Assembly (NCBI GenBank): GCA_964420125.1
Contig: CAYQQQ010000021.1
Span: 1 to 64,000, forward strand
DNA: 64,000 nt
Source of the DNA: CAYQQQ01 sp964420125
GTDB taxonomy: Bacteria > Actinomycetota > Acidimicrobiia > Acidimicrobiales > Microtrichaceae
Reading direction: 5' to 3'
The translations under genes and the position numbers were made by a program. This document shows positions 25,182 to 34,751 of the stretch, in pieces; position 1 is the stretch's first letter, and each line of letters begins with the position of its first letter. The notes under the pieces were generated by a model, which had not been told where the DNA came from, did not search any database, and saw only the letters and a program-made list of their open reading frames with translations.

Positions 25182-25904
25182 TCAGTCGAGCGTGGTGGCG
25201 AGGAGCTCGACCAGCTCCTCGCGCTCGTCCTCGTCGAGCGCGGCGAAGGCGGGTGCCACCTCTGCGTTGGTGGCCTCCTCGGCGACCTCCCAGCGGGCCT
25301 TCAGCTCCTCGGTGACCTCCGGCAGCGGCGGCTGGTGGCCGAACATCATGGCGAACTCGGGGCCCGACTTGTACACCAGCGCCTCGAGCGCGGGGATCCC
25401 CTCGGCCTCCAGGGCGTTGACGTGGGCGGCACCTCGCAGCTCGCGGAGGGAGTTCAGGTGGAAGGCGGCGGCAGCGGGCGCGTCCTCGGGCGCGGGCTGG
25501 TCCCGCCACGCGGCGAAGATGGGCTTGTCCGTGGCGTCCGCCGCGGCGGCCACCTTGCCGGCCAGCTCGGCGATGCGAGCCGATGCGGCGTCGTCGGGGA
25601 GGTGTCGGCGTCCGGCCTGGGCGCACGCATCCCACCAGAGCTGCGCGGTGTCGGCGAGCGGCTGGCGGGCGATGCCGGCGGCCCAGTTCACCTCCACGAT
25701 CTCGAAGGGGAAGATCGCCATGGCCTGGTGGGCGCCCGCAGCGTCGATGCCCTCGACCACCCCGGCCCGCCCGCAGAAGTAGAAGTCGAAGATGCCGAAC
25801 CCGTGCTCTCCGCCGAGGGCGAAGGTGGCAGGCTCCATCATCCACACGGTGCCGAAGTGACCGACCGGTTCCGCCACGGCGGCGGCGCATTCCTCAGGTG
25901 TCAT
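25182..25904 (-). CDS. SCO6745 family protein (second copy)
   Basis: A 240-residue relative of the gene at 1963-2835: FDFYFCGRAGVVEGIDAAGAH and the following FPFEIVEVNW correspond to GYFACRSAPLGPVG and VVAAFANF there. It is shorter and ends in a Glu-rich helix. A TAGGCT box (25911-25916, minus strand) is six bases from the ATG, indicating leaderless transcription, and an 18-bp hairpin repeat occupies the -35 position. Function unknown. Confidence 0.75.
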   Translation of the reverse strand: MTPEECAAAVAEPVGHFGTVWMMEPATFALGGEHGFGIFDFYFCGRAGVVEGIDAAGAHQAMAIFPFEIVEVNWAAGIARQPLADTAQLWWDACAQAGRRHLPDDAASARIAELAGKVAAAADATDKPIFAAWRDQPAPEDAPAAAAFHLNSLRELRGAAHVNALEAEGIPALEALVYKSGPEFAMMFGHQPPLPEVTEELKARWEVAEEATNAEVAPAFAALDEDEREELVELLATTLD

Positions 25905-25916
25905 CCGGCGAGCCTA

Positions 25917-25975
25917 CCGCCCGTTCTCGGACCGATGACGAGGGTGTGCGCCGCCAACGGTCCGAGAACGGGCGG
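25917..25975. repeat. Hairpin repeat, family 2 (copy 2)
   Basis: Perfect 18-bp arms (CCGCCCGTTCTCGGACCG at 25917-25934 and its complement at 25958-25975) around a 23-nt loop containing GAGGGTGTGCG. It lies at the -35 position of the SCO6745-family gene and downstream of the DUF5684 gene, so it may act on either. Confidence 0.85.
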
Positions 25976-25984
25976 GGGGCGACG

Positions 25985-26035
25985 TTCTTGGACTGATGAC
26001 GAGGGTGTGCGCGGCGATCCGTCCGAGAACGGGTG
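25985..26035. repeat. Hairpin repeat, family 2 (copy 3, degenerate)
   Basis: A second, imperfect unit offset by 61 bases from copy 2. The loop core ATGACGAGGGTGTGCGC is retained exactly, whereas the arms (CGTTCTTGGAC and GTCCGAGAACG) pair with one G-T wobble. Conserved loop with changed arms suggests that loop sequence matters. Confidence 0.7.
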
Positions 26036-26069
26036 GAGGAGCGGGGGGGGTGGGAGAGCCCGAGGGGGC

Positions 26070-26474
26070 TCAGATCCACTTCTCGCGCTGGATCTGGTAC
26101 TGCGAGCTGCCGAAGGCCAGGATCAGCCAGAAGACGATCGGCAGCAGGATCAGCCCGATGGCGAAGCCGACCCCGTGTCCGAACGCCTTCGCCACGTCGA
26201 TCATGAGGATGATCCACACCACGAAGCCGACGCAGGGGATGAGCAGGAGCAGTCCCCACCACCACTCCCGGCCGGCCACGTGGGCGACCATGCAGTTGTT
26301 GAGGATGGGGACGATGGCCGGCCAGCCGGACTGGCCTGCCTTGTCGAACACCTTCCACAACGCGACGATCCCCACGACGACGAAGATCAGGACGAACACC
26401 GTGTAGCCGACCCAGAACCCGGCAGGGAGCCCGGTGTCGGTGTCGAGGGTGTCTTGCAGGAGGGTGGCGAGCAT
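26070..26474 (-). CDS. DUF5684-type small membrane protein
   Basis: A 134-residue membrane protein with about four helices. The hallmark segment KVFDKAGQSGWPAIVPILNN sits between helix 1 and helix 2, followed by WWWGLLLLIP and AFGHGVGFAIGLILLPIVFW. Proteins of this type occur widely, often near signal peptidase genes, without a known role. The ATG at 26474 gives a short periplasmic start. It is divergent from the thiolase/OB-fold operon. Confidence 0.78.
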   Translation of the reverse strand: MLATLLQDTLDTDTGLPAGFWVGYTVFVLIFVVVGIVALWKVFDKAGQSGWPAIVPILNNCMVAHVAGREWWWGLLLLIPCVGFVVWIILMIDVAKAFGHGVGFAIGLILLPIVFWLILAFGSSQYQIQREKWI

Positions 26475-26590
26475 GGCAACTCCCTGGGTGTTGAGCGAGG
26501 GCCGAGGCCCATCCGGCGGCACGCCCGTGCCGCTGACGACGCTACCGAGCCGATCTCTGTTCGCGGCGGACCGTCGACGACGACTTCCAC

Positions 26591-26613
26591 AGAACAGGAA
26601 CCTGTTCTAACCT
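26591..26613 (+). promoter_or_regulatory. Palindromic operator overlapping the -10 of the OB-fold/thiolase operon
   Basis: AGAACAGG-AA-CCTGTTCT at 26591-26608 is a perfect inverted repeat. Its right half overlaps TAACCT (26608-26613), a TANNNT -10 box. Within it AAC-N2-GTT (26599-26606) followed by CTA resembles the core of the TetR-family KstR sites of sterol regulons. Binding here would block initiation. Confidence 0.6.
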
Positions 26614-26652
26614 TCCGGCCGTTCGTCTCGACCCAGGGATCAGGGGGACCGC

Positions 26653-27111
26653 ATGGGGGACTCACCGTCGGCGCAGGAGCTGCTGCGGGCGCCGCTCACC
26701 ATCGAGTTCGGGTTCAACCGCACCACGGGCCCGGTGATCGGCGCCTTCCTCACCGCGCTCAGGGAGCACCGGGTGCTGGGCATCCGCGACACCGCCGGAC
26801 GGGTGGTCTGTCCGCCGGTGGAGTACGACCCGAGCACCGGCGCACCGCTGACCGAGATGGTCGAGGTGGGCGCCGAGGGCGAGGTCACCACCTGGTCGTG
26901 GGTCGCCCACCCGAGGGACGGCCAGCCCCTCGGCGTGCCCCACGCCCTGGCGCTGGTGCGCCTCGACGGCGCCGACACCGCCATGCTGCACGTGATCGAC
27001 GCCCCGGGACCCGACGCCGTCGCCACCGGCGCGCGGGTTCGGATCCGCTGGAGCGGGGAACCCCAGGGCCTGATCGACGACATCGAGTGCTTCGAGCTGG
27101 TGGAGGGCTGA
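26653..27111 (+). CDS. OB-fold (DUF35-like) protein, thiolase partner 1
   Basis: A 152-residue protein. RVVCPPVEYDPSTG followed by EGEVTTWSWVAHP is the signature of DUF35/OB-fold proteins that clamp onto thiolase-like enzymes. Only one cysteine of the usual N-terminal zinc ribbon remains, so the ribbon is probably not metal-bound. It overlaps the next gene by one base (TGATG), beginning a four-gene operon with a second OB-fold protein and two thiolase-like proteins. Confidence 0.78.
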   Translation: MGDSPSAQELLRAPLTIEFGFNRTTGPVIGAFLTALREHRVLGIRDTAGRVVCPPVEYDPSTGAPLTEMVEVGAEGEVTTWSWVAHPRDGQPLGVPHALALVRLDGADTAMLHVIDAPGPDAVATGARVRIRWSGEPQGLIDDIECFELVEG

Positions 27112-27674
27112 TGAGCGACACCACGATCCCGACCCTGCCCGAGGGGCTGTGGTCCCAGCCACAGCCACGTGTGCCGGAGCTCGGCGCCGTCGAGCCCGTC
27201 CAGCGCATCCGGGTTCCCGCATCCATCGTGTACGACTACACCCCCGGCACCGCGCCCTCGGCCTTCCTGCGGGCGCTGGCCGACAAGCGCATCCTGGGCG
27301 GGCGCTGCGCGCAGGACCCCGAGGTCTACGTGCCGCCCCGCGGGGTGTCGCCGGTGGTGGGGCGCCGCTTCGACGAGCTGGTGGAGGTCGGCCCCAACGC
27401 CACCATCACCAGCTTCTGCGTGGTGCACATCGGCTTCGGTGAGAACGCCCCGCCGACGCCGTTCGTCTCCGCGCTGATCCTGCCCGACGGTGCGGCGGTG
27501 TCGCTGTACGGCACGGTGCTGGGCATCGCCCTCGAGGACATCCGCATCGGCATGCGCGTGCGGCCGGTGTGGGCTCCGGACGGCGAGCTCACCACCAGCT
27601 TCGAGAACATCACCCACTGGGAGCCGATCGACGAGCCCGACGTGGACGCCGAGCTGTTGAAGGGACACATGTGA
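27111..27674 (+). CDS. OB-fold (DUF35-like) protein, thiolase partner 2
   Basis: A 187-residue protein with a helical N-terminus (residues 30-65, YDYTPGTAPSAFLRALADKR) and then a DUF35 core: ILGGRCAQDPEVYVPPRG, ATITSFCVVHIGF, and a C-terminal OB barrel with MRVRPVWAP. In steroid side-chain degradation DUF35 domains form complexes with Ltp2-type aldolases; this is the family precedent for its role here. The zinc-ribbon cysteines are again largely missing. Its stop overlaps the thiolase start by one base. Confidence 0.8.
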   Translation: MSDTTIPTLPEGLWSQPQPRVPELGAVEPVQRIRVPASIVYDYTPGTAPSAFLRALADKRILGGRCAQDPEVYVPPRGVSPVVGRRFDELVEVGPNATITSFCVVHIGFGENAPPTPFVSALILPDGAAVSLYGTVLGIALEDIRIGMRVRPVWAPDGELTTSFENITHWEPIDEPDVDAELLKGHM

Positions 27675-28729
27675 TGACCGACGTCGCCATCGTGTCGGTC
27701 GCCCAGAGCGACCACCGCCGGGCCGTGCCCGAGCTCAACGAGGTGGAGATGGTCCAACCGGTGATCCAGGCCGCGCTGGAGGGTCTCGGCGCCACCATCG
27801 CCGAGATCGACTTCACCTGCTCCGGCAGCTCCGACTACCTGGCCGGCCAGGCCTTCAGCTTCGTGCTCACCCTCGACGCGGTGGGCGCCTGGCCGCCGAT
27901 CGTCGAGTCGCACGTGGAGATGGACGGCGCCTGGGCGCTCTACGAGGCGTGGCTGAAGATCCAGGCCGGCCACGCCGACACCGCCCTGGTCTTCGGCTAC
28001 TCCAAGGCCAGCCCCGGCGACCTCCCCAGGGTGCTCAGCCGTCAGCTGGATCCGTACTACTACCAGCCCCTGTGGCCCGACTCCGTGGCGCTGGCGGGGC
28101 TCCAGGCCCGGGCGATGCTGGATGCGGGCGACACCACCCTGGAGGAGATGGCTGCCATCGCCCACCGCAACCGGACCGCTGCGCTCGACAACCCCCATGC
28201 CCAGGTGGCGGGTTCGCCACCGGTGGAGGAGCTGCTGTCGGCCGAGGTGCTCTCGGATCCGCTCCGTCGCCACGACTGCCCGCCGATCAGCGACGGCGCC
28301 TGCGCCGTGGTGCTGGCCGCCGGCGACCGGGCACGGCAGTGGTCGGACCGCCCTGCGTGGATCCGCGGGATCGACCATCGCATCGACTCCCACAACCTCG
28401 GGGCGCGAGACCTGTGCCGGGCGCCCTCCATCGCGCTGGCGGCCGAGCGGGCGGGGGCGACGGGAGGCTTCGACGTGGCCGAGCTGCACGCTCCCTTCAC
28501 CCACCAGGAGGTGATCGCGCGCCGGGAGCTCGGCCTCGGCGACGACGTGGCGGTCAACCTCTCGGGTGGTCCGCTGGCGGCCAACCCGGTGATGGCCGCC
28601 GGCCTGCTCCGCCTCGGTGAGGTGGCGACCCGGATCACCGCCGGCGAGGCGGACCGGGGCGTGGCCCACGCCACCAGCGGCCAGCTGCTGCAGCAGAACC
28701 TGGTGTGCGTCCTGGAGGCTGACCGGTGA
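27674..28729 (+). CDS. Thiolase-like protein (SCP2/Ltp2 type) 1, active cysteines absent
   Basis: A 351-residue thiolase-superfamily protein. The fold landmarks are present (NLSGGPLAANPVMAAGLLR near the C-terminus; DFTCSGSSDY near the N-terminus), but the nucleophilic cysteine region reads SHVEMDGAWAL, the HP of the GHP motif is NP, and the C-terminal Cys-x-Gly reads ATSGQ. It therefore should not be a classical acyltransferase. Ltp2-type steroid aldolases and lipid-transfer proteins share such losses. Encoded in overlap with the OB-fold genes. Confidence 0.8.
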   Translation: MTDVAIVSVAQSDHRRAVPELNEVEMVQPVIQAALEGLGATIAEIDFTCSGSSDYLAGQAFSFVLTLDAVGAWPPIVESHVEMDGAWALYEAWLKIQAGHADTALVFGYSKASPGDLPRVLSRQLDPYYYQPLWPDSVALAGLQARAMLDAGDTTLEEMAAIAHRNRTAALDNPHAQVAGSPPVEELLSAEVLSDPLRRHDCPPISDGACAVVLAAGDRARQWSDRPAWIRGIDHRIDSHNLGARDLCRAPSIALAAERAGATGGFDVAELHAPFTHQEVIARRELGLGDDVAVNLSGGPLAANPVMAAGLLRLGEVATRITAGEADRGVAHATSGQLLQQNLVCVLEADR

Positions 28730-28760
28730 GCGGGCAGCGAGCGACGAGAGAGGGCGAGCG

Positions 28761-29933
<1,173 letters not shown>

Positions 29934-29979
29934 GTGCCGAGGGCGCGGCGGGGGGGACCGTTCCCCGTAGGGTTGGTGC

Positions 29980-30816
29980 GTGAGCCAAGCTTCGGGGCCC
30001 CCACGACGCCGAGCCGGCCGTGGACTGATCATCGCCGGGATCGTGGTGCTCGTGCTGTCGGTCGTCAGCGCTGTGGTGGGCATGATCCTCTTCGGCGGCT
30101 CCTTCGACCTGGAGTCGATGACCCGGGACGTCGCGGTCGAGAGCCCGACGGTGGCCTCGGTTCCCGGCGAGGTGCGGTTCCGCGTCCTGGAGCCCCTTCG
30201 GGGGGACGACTCGACGATGTCGGTAGCGGTCGGTCTCGACGACGGTTCGACGGATGCCACCGGGTCGGTGCCGGTCGTCGACTGCGGCTTCAGCGCAAAG
30301 GACGGCGAGGGCGTTCCGGCGCGGCGCGCCAACATCAACGACTCGTGGGTGGACCCGAAGCTGGAGGGGTACACCGCCCACCTGGTGGCCGACGACCTCC
30401 CTCCGGGTGACTACGAGGTGACCTGCACGGCGGGAGGAGAGCCATCGGAGAGCCAGGACCGATTCACGGTGGGTCGTGTGCTGACGTTGGACGAGGTGTT
30501 CGACACCATGCAGCCGGTGTTCGGGATCATCGGGGTGTTCGCCGTGTCGGGTCTGATCGGGTTGCTGGGGCTCATCCTGCTGATCGCAGGGTTGGTGGTG
30601 TCGAGCCGGTCGAAGCGCTCCTCGGCACCTCCGGGTCCACCCCCCGGGTACGGCCAGCCTCCGGGGTACGGCCAGCCTCCGGGGTACGGCCAGCCTCCGG
30701 GGTACGGCCAGCCGGGCCCGGCACCTGCACCGGCGCTTCCGGCCCCGCCGCCTCCGGTCCCGCCGCCGGAGCCACCGTACCCGGAGGCGGACCCGGGCCC
30801 GCCGCCACCGCAGTGA
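29980..30816 (+). CDS. Membrane protein with two helices and PPGYGQ repeat tail
   Basis: A 278-residue envelope protein of unknown role. Helix 1 is at about 15-38 (GLIIAGIVVLVLSVVSAVVGMILFG), an extracytoplasmic beta-rich domain with two cysteines follows, helix 2 is at about 182-207, and the tail is a cytoplasmic Pro-rich segment with four PPGYGQ hexapeptides (18-bp DNA units at 30640-30711) ending in a proline run. The GTG start lies six bases after TAGGGT (29968-29973), implying a leaderless message. Similar two-helix proteins with PPGYGQ tails are common in actinobacteria. Confidence 0.72.
   Translation: MSQASGPPRRRAGRGLIIAGIVVLVLSVVSAVVGMILFGGSFDLESMTRDVAVESPTVASVPGEVRFRVLEPLRGDDSTMSVAVGLDDGSTDATGSVPVVDCGFSAKDGEGVPARRANINDSWVDPKLEGYTAHLVADDLPPGDYEVTCTAGGEPSESQDRFTVGRVLTLDEVFDTMQPVFGIIGVFAVSGLIGLLGLILLIAGLVVSSRSKRSSAPPGPPPGYGQPPGYGQPPGYGQPPGYGQPGPAPAPALPAPPPPVPPPEPPYPEADPGPPPPQ
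30640..30711 (+). repeat. Four 18-bp tandem units encoding PPGYGQ
   Basis: Four in-frame units of CCTCCGGGGTACGGCCAG type, nearly identical. Proline-rich tails like this are prone to unit gain or loss; the frame is unaffected. Confidence 0.85.
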
Positions 30817-30897
30817 GGCTCCTGTGCTCGCGCCCCCCGAGGCGCACCGAACGGGCGAACGGTTCGATCCTCGGTCCGGGGGCCGTACCCTGAGCCC

Positions 30898-31818
30898 ATG
30901 CCAGCTCGTCGTTGCTCACGCCGCGTACCTGCCCCGACGGCGCGTCTCCTGCCCGCCGTGATCGCCGCGATCGTGCTCTGCGGCGCCTGTGGAGAGGACG
31001 GCGGCGAGCCGTTGGCCCAGGCCTCGTCACCGGCGCGCGCCGAGACCGGGGGCGGGGCCTCCACACCGGAGGCGCCGAACGAGGACCTGGATCCGGCCGA
31101 GGTGGAGGCGTTCTGCGCCAAGGCGGCCGAGCTGGGCCAGACCGCAAACGCGACGGACGCCGAGGACCCCGGGGAGATGTCGGCGCAGTACGACGAGCTG
31201 CTGGCGGTGGCGCCGGAGCAGGTCCGAGAGGACCTGGAGGTGCTGCGCGATGCCGTCGACTCGATGTCCGAGCTGGACGCGTCGGGTGCCCCGCTGTCCC
31301 CGGACGAGGCGCTCGAGGAGATGTTCTCGGCGGTCATGAGCCCTGAGCTGATGACGGCCGCGCTGAACCTCGAGGCCTTCATGGCCGAGCACTGCGGCAT
31401 CGACATGTCGAGCAACGGCGGCCTCGGCCTCGACGACGCGCTGGGCTCGGACCCCGGCGGTGACCCCTCGGGGGACGATCCCGGCGGTGGGACGACGGTT
31501 CCCGGGGGTGATCCCTCGGCGGGCGGGACCGACATCGGCCTCGAGGACCTCGACGCCATCGAGGAGGCCCACACGGGCGAAGCGTGGGTCGACAAGGTCT
31601 ACTCCACCTCCATCGTGAACGACCAGGACATCCAGCTGATCGGCTCCGACGGCTCCGACGGATTCGGCGAGCCCCTCACCGAGCAGGAGGCGATCGATGC
31701 CTGCGAGGCCGTGCGCACCGCCCTCGAGGTTCGTCAGCCGGCGTTGAGCGTGGAGGTGCTCAACGGAGCGACCGTGGTCGCACGAGGTGCCGCCGGTGTG
31801 CCCTGCGCGCCGGCGTGA
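30898..31818 (+). CDS. Secreted acidic lipoprotein, function unknown
   Basis: A 306-residue predicted lipoprotein: Arg-rich start, hydrophobic segment LLPAVIAAIVLCGAC with a lipobox cysteine at about residue 31, then a strongly acidic mature protein. The middle has a helical domain with two cysteines (FCAKAAEL, EHCGID) and a Gly/Asp/Pro-rich linker (SDPGGDPSGDDPGGG); the C-terminal 80 residues form a separate domain with paired cysteines (DACEAV, VPCAPA). TACCCT at 30886-30891 is six bases from the ATG, so the transcript is probably leaderless. Confidence 0.72.
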   Translation: MPARRCSRRVPAPTARLLPAVIAAIVLCGACGEDGGEPLAQASSPARAETGGGASTPEAPNEDLDPAEVEAFCAKAAELGQTANATDAEDPGEMSAQYDELLAVAPEQVREDLEVLRDAVDSMSELDASGAPLSPDEALEEMFSAVMSPELMTAALNLEAFMAEHCGIDMSSNGGLGLDDALGSDPGGDPSGDDPGGGTTVPGGDPSAGGTDIGLEDLDAIEEAHTGEAWVDKVYSTSIVNDQDIQLIGSDGSDGFGEPLTEQEAIDACEAVRTALEVRQPALSVEVLNGATVVARGAAGVPCAPA

Positions 31819-31867
31819 CGGGAGCCGATGACGCGCCCCACCGGGGCCTCGGGCATCATCGGGGACC

Positions 31868-32599
31868 ATGAGCGAGAACGACCTCCCCGCCAGCGGCCGG
31901 AGCCCGGTCGACCGCTTCGACGAGGACGGTGGCGTGCCCCAGCGCCGCTTCCGACCTCTCGACGGCTCCACCACGCTCTACCTCGTGCGCCACGGGGCGA
32001 CCGAGCCCGCCCATCCGGAGCGACCCTTCCCGACGGTGCAGGGCCACGGCGATCCGGCGCTCGCCCCGGAAGGGCGGGAGCAGTCGGGGCTCGTCTCCAA
32101 GCGGCTGGCGGAGGAGCACGCCCGTGACCCCTTCGACGCGGTCTACGTGACCAGCCTCCGGCGCACCACCGAGACCATCGAGCCCTTCCTGGCGGCCACA
32201 GGGCTGGCGGCGGTGGTCGAGCACGACCTGCGGGAGGTGCACCTCGGCGACTACGAGGGCGGCCTGCTCCGGTTGAAGGGCGCCGAGGGCGACCCCGTGG
32301 TCCGCGAGGTGTACACCTCGGAGCGCTGGGACGTGATCCCCGGGGCCGAGGTCTGGGAGGACTTCCAGGGTCGTTGCGTGGCCGCGGTGGAGCGGATCGT
32401 GGAAGCCCACCGGGGCCGACGGATCATCGCCGTAGTGCACGGCGGGGTGATCACGGCGGTGCTGTCCCACGTCGCCAGTGCCCGGAACTTCGCGTTCGTC
32501 AGCGCCGACAACACCTCGATCAACGAGATCGTGCTGCTCCCCGAGCCGATCGACCGCTGGGTGCTGCGTCGGTTCAACGACGTCACCCACCTCGACTGA
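31868..32599 (+). CDS. Histidine phosphatase family protein (phosphoglycerate mutase-like)
   Basis: A 243-residue cytosolic phosphatase. The RHG motif is TLYLVRHGATEP (about 37-48), the second arginine lies in VTSLRRTTETIEPF, the conserved Glu in EVHLGDYEGG, and the second His in IAVVHGGVITAVL. The 35-residue N-terminal extension is poorly conserved. Members dephosphorylate many small molecules; the substrate cannot be predicted. It stands alone between a lipoprotein and a convergent hydrolase gene. Confidence 0.87.
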   Translation: MSENDLPASGRSPVDRFDEDGGVPQRRFRPLDGSTTLYLVRHGATEPAHPERPFPTVQGHGDPALAPEGREQSGLVSKRLAEEHARDPFDAVYVTSLRRTTETIEPFLAATGLAAVVEHDLREVHLGDYEGGLLRLKGAEGDPVVREVYTSERWDVIPGAEVWEDFQGRCVAAVERIVEAHRGRRIIAVVHGGVITAVLSHVASARNFAFVSADNTSINEIVLLPEPIDRWVLRRFNDVTHLD

Positions 32600-32686
32600 T
32601 GTGAGCACCCCACCGCCAACCCGCTGCTGACGCCCCACGCGCACTCCCACGGTGCGAGACGAGTGCCAGAGGCTCCTCGTCGGGAG

Positions 32687-33805
32687 TCAGGCCATGAGCT
32701 GGGCGGCGCGGGTGGCGATCGCCGCCGTGCGGCGGGCCTCGCGCAGGGGGTTCAGCTCCACCCCGGAGGTGCAGAAGGCGAACGACAGGCCGGTGGCGGG
32801 GTCCGCCCAGGCGATCTGGCCGGCGGCTCCGTTGTGGCCGAAGGCGTGCGGTGACACGCCGTGGCCCATCCCCCGCAGCGCGGACAGGCCGTCGTCGCCT
32901 GAGAGCACGAGGCCCAGGGTGCGGTTGGAGGGGTGCCCGAGCATCGGGTCGGGAAGCAGGCAGTGCACCGTGGCCGTCCCCTCGGCCAGGATCTCGGGGT
33001 CCCACAGGTCCCGGTGGTTGTGCAGCAGCGCCTGGTAGTAGGCGGCGAGGGCGGCGGCGTCGGACACCCCGCCGCCGCCGGGGATCCCCACGGCGCGCAC
33101 GTCGGGGTCGTTGAAGTGCAGGAGGATGTCGGGGGTGACCTCGCCGACGTCGAGCTCGGCGACGCCGAGCACCTCCATGAGCTCCTCGGTGCTGGGCGGC
33201 TCGCCGACCGTCGCCAGGGGAGCCACCTCCGCGTGTCGTGCGGCCTCCCCGAGCAGGAACCCCTCCAGCTCCAGCGGATCGAGCACCCGGTCGCGCACGA
33301 CGTCGCGGTAGTCCCGGCCCTCGACCTGCTCGACCATCTCGGCGATCACCCAGTGGCCGGCGGTGGGGTGGTACTCGAAGCGCTCCCCGGGCCGGTCCTG
33401 GAGCCGCCAGCGGCCGAACTGGGCCAGGCGGGCGTCGCGCTCCGCCCAGGCGGGTGGCCCGAGCGGGGCGTAGGGGAACCCGCCGGTGTGGGTCAGCAGG
33501 TGGCGGAGGGTGACGCCTTCGGCGGCTGCGAAGCTGGGCACGAGCTCGACCACCGGTGTGTCGACGTCGAGCATGCCTTCTCCTAGGAGCTGCCAGACCA
33601 CCCCGGCCACGATCGCCTTGGTGCAGGAGAACACGGCGAAGCGCGTCGTCTCGCCGGCGTCGCCGAAGCACTCGAGGTGCACCACCTCGCCGTGCAGGCC
33701 GACCGCCAGCTGGGCGGCGGGGACACGTCCGTCGTCGACCTCCCGCTGGATCCGCTCGCGCAGCGCCGCCAGCGCCTGGGGGTCGATGCCACGGGCCGTG
33801 CTCAT
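32687..33805 (-). CDS. Serine beta-lactamase-like hydrolase (EstB/class C-type esterase)
   Basis: A 372-residue penicillin-binding-protein-fold hydrolase. The catalytic SxxK is FAVFSCTKAIVAGV (about 65-78) and the KTG-equivalent is HNGAAGQIAW near residue 340. The second motif, usually YxN, reads FEYHPTAGHWV, so Asn is missing, as in several EstB-type esterases. No signal peptide is seen, so it is likely a cytosolic esterase and not a resistance enzyme. TACCGT (33812-33817, minus strand) lies six bases from the ATG. Divergent from the next SDR. Confidence 0.82.
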   Translation of the reverse strand: MSTARGIDPQALAALRERIQREVDDGRVPAAQLAVGLHGEVVHLECFGDAGETTRFAVFSCTKAIVAGVVWQLLGEGMLDVDTPVVELVPSFAAAEGVTLRHLLTHTGGFPYAPLGPPAWAERDARLAQFGRWRLQDRPGERFEYHPTAGHWVIAEMVEQVEGRDYRDVVRDRVLDPLELEGFLLGEAARHAEVAPLATVGEPPSTEELMEVLGVAELDVGEVTPDILLHFNDPDVRAVGIPGGGGVSDAAALAAYYQALLHNHRDLWDPEILAEGTATVHCLLPDPMLGHPSNRTLGLVLSGDDGLSALRGMGHGVSPHAFGHNGAAGQIAWADPATGLSFAFCTSGVELNPLREARRTAAIATRAAQLMA

Positions 33806-33871
33806 GGGTGCACGGTAGCGGTAGCCTCCCGCGCCGCGCCGCCCGCAGGTGGGCGTGCACTTGGAGGAGCC

Positions 33872-34657
33872 ATGGGATCGCAGCAACCGGAGCCGGTGTC
33901 ACCTCGCCGGCTCGAGGGCCGGGTGGTGGTGGTGACCGGCGGCAACGGCGGCATCGGGCTGGGGATGGCGCGCGGATTGGCTGACGCCGGCGCCTGCGTG
34001 GCGGTGTGGGGTCGGGATCCGCACAAGAACGCCGCAGCGTGCGACGAGCTCGCCGGGCGCGGTGCCGACGCGGGCTCCTGGTGCGTGGACGTGTCGGAGG
34101 AGGCGGCGGTGATAGGGGCGATGGAGGCGACGCTGGAGCGCTTCGGTCGCGTCGACGCCATGATCGCCAACGCCGGTGTCGGCGGGCCTGCGCCGTTCGT
34201 GGACCAGACCCTGGAGGGATGGCGGCGGATCACCGCCGTGAACGTGGAGGGAGTGTTCCTCTGCTTCCGGGAGGCGTGCCGCCACATGATCGACCGGGGC
34301 GGGGGAGGTGCGCTGGTCGGGATCAGCTCCACCTCCGCTCTGCAAGGGGCTCCGGCCAACCAGGCCTACTCCTGTTCGAAGGCTGCGGTGGTGGCCATGG
34401 TCCGTGGCCTGGCGGTGGAGATGGCGCGCCACGGGATCCGGGCCAACGCCATCCTGCCCGGGTGGACCCTCACCGACATGACGGCTCCCCTGACGGGCTG
34501 GGAGAAGTTCATGCGCACCACCACCGAGCGCACCCCGGTGCGCCGCTGGGGAGAGCCCGACGACTTCGCCGCTGCTGCGGTGTACCTCGCCGATCCCGAG
34601 CTGAGCTTCCACACCGGTGACGCCGTGGTGATCGACGGCGGCTACACCATCTTCTGA
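33872..34657 (+). CDS. SDR family oxidoreductase
   Basis: A 261-residue short-chain dehydrogenase: TGGNGGIGLGMARGLADAG nucleotide-binding motif, NAGVGG, Ser in ISSTS and YSCSKAA as the Y-x3-K pair, and PVRRWGEPDDFAAAAVYLAD before the terminal DGGYTIF. GAGGAG just before the ATG at 33872 is a strong ribosome site, and TAGCCT (33822-33827) is a plausible -10 box. Substrate unknown. It precedes the fatty-acid synthase gene by 164 bases but has its own promoter region. Confidence 0.85.
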   Translation: MGSQQPEPVSPRRLEGRVVVVTGGNGGIGLGMARGLADAGACVAVWGRDPHKNAAACDELAGRGADAGSWCVDVSEEAAVIGAMEATLERFGRVDAMIANAGVGGPAPFVDQTLEGWRRITAVNVEGVFLCFREACRHMIDRGGGGALVGISSTSALQGAPANQAYSCSKAAVVAMVRGLAVEMARHGIRANAILPGWTLTDMTAPLTGWEKFMRTTTERTPVRRWGEPDDFAAAAVYLADPELSFHTGDAVVIDGGYTIF

Positions 34658-34751
34658 GACGTCGTCGGAGACGCCTGCTCGCCGAGGCACGTCACCGAGC
34701 ACCGTGTCGCGCGCGGTGAGTGGTGGCGACCTCACAGCAACACGAAGAAAT

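Noticed and set aside
30858..30890. GGTTCGATCC, resembling a tRNA T-loop
   Set aside because: No acceptor or anticodon stem can be formed around it; it lies in the promoter region of a lipoprotein gene.
32687..33805. Antibiotic-resistance beta-lactamase
   Set aside because: No signal peptide and the YxN motif is replaced; an EstB-like esterase fits better.
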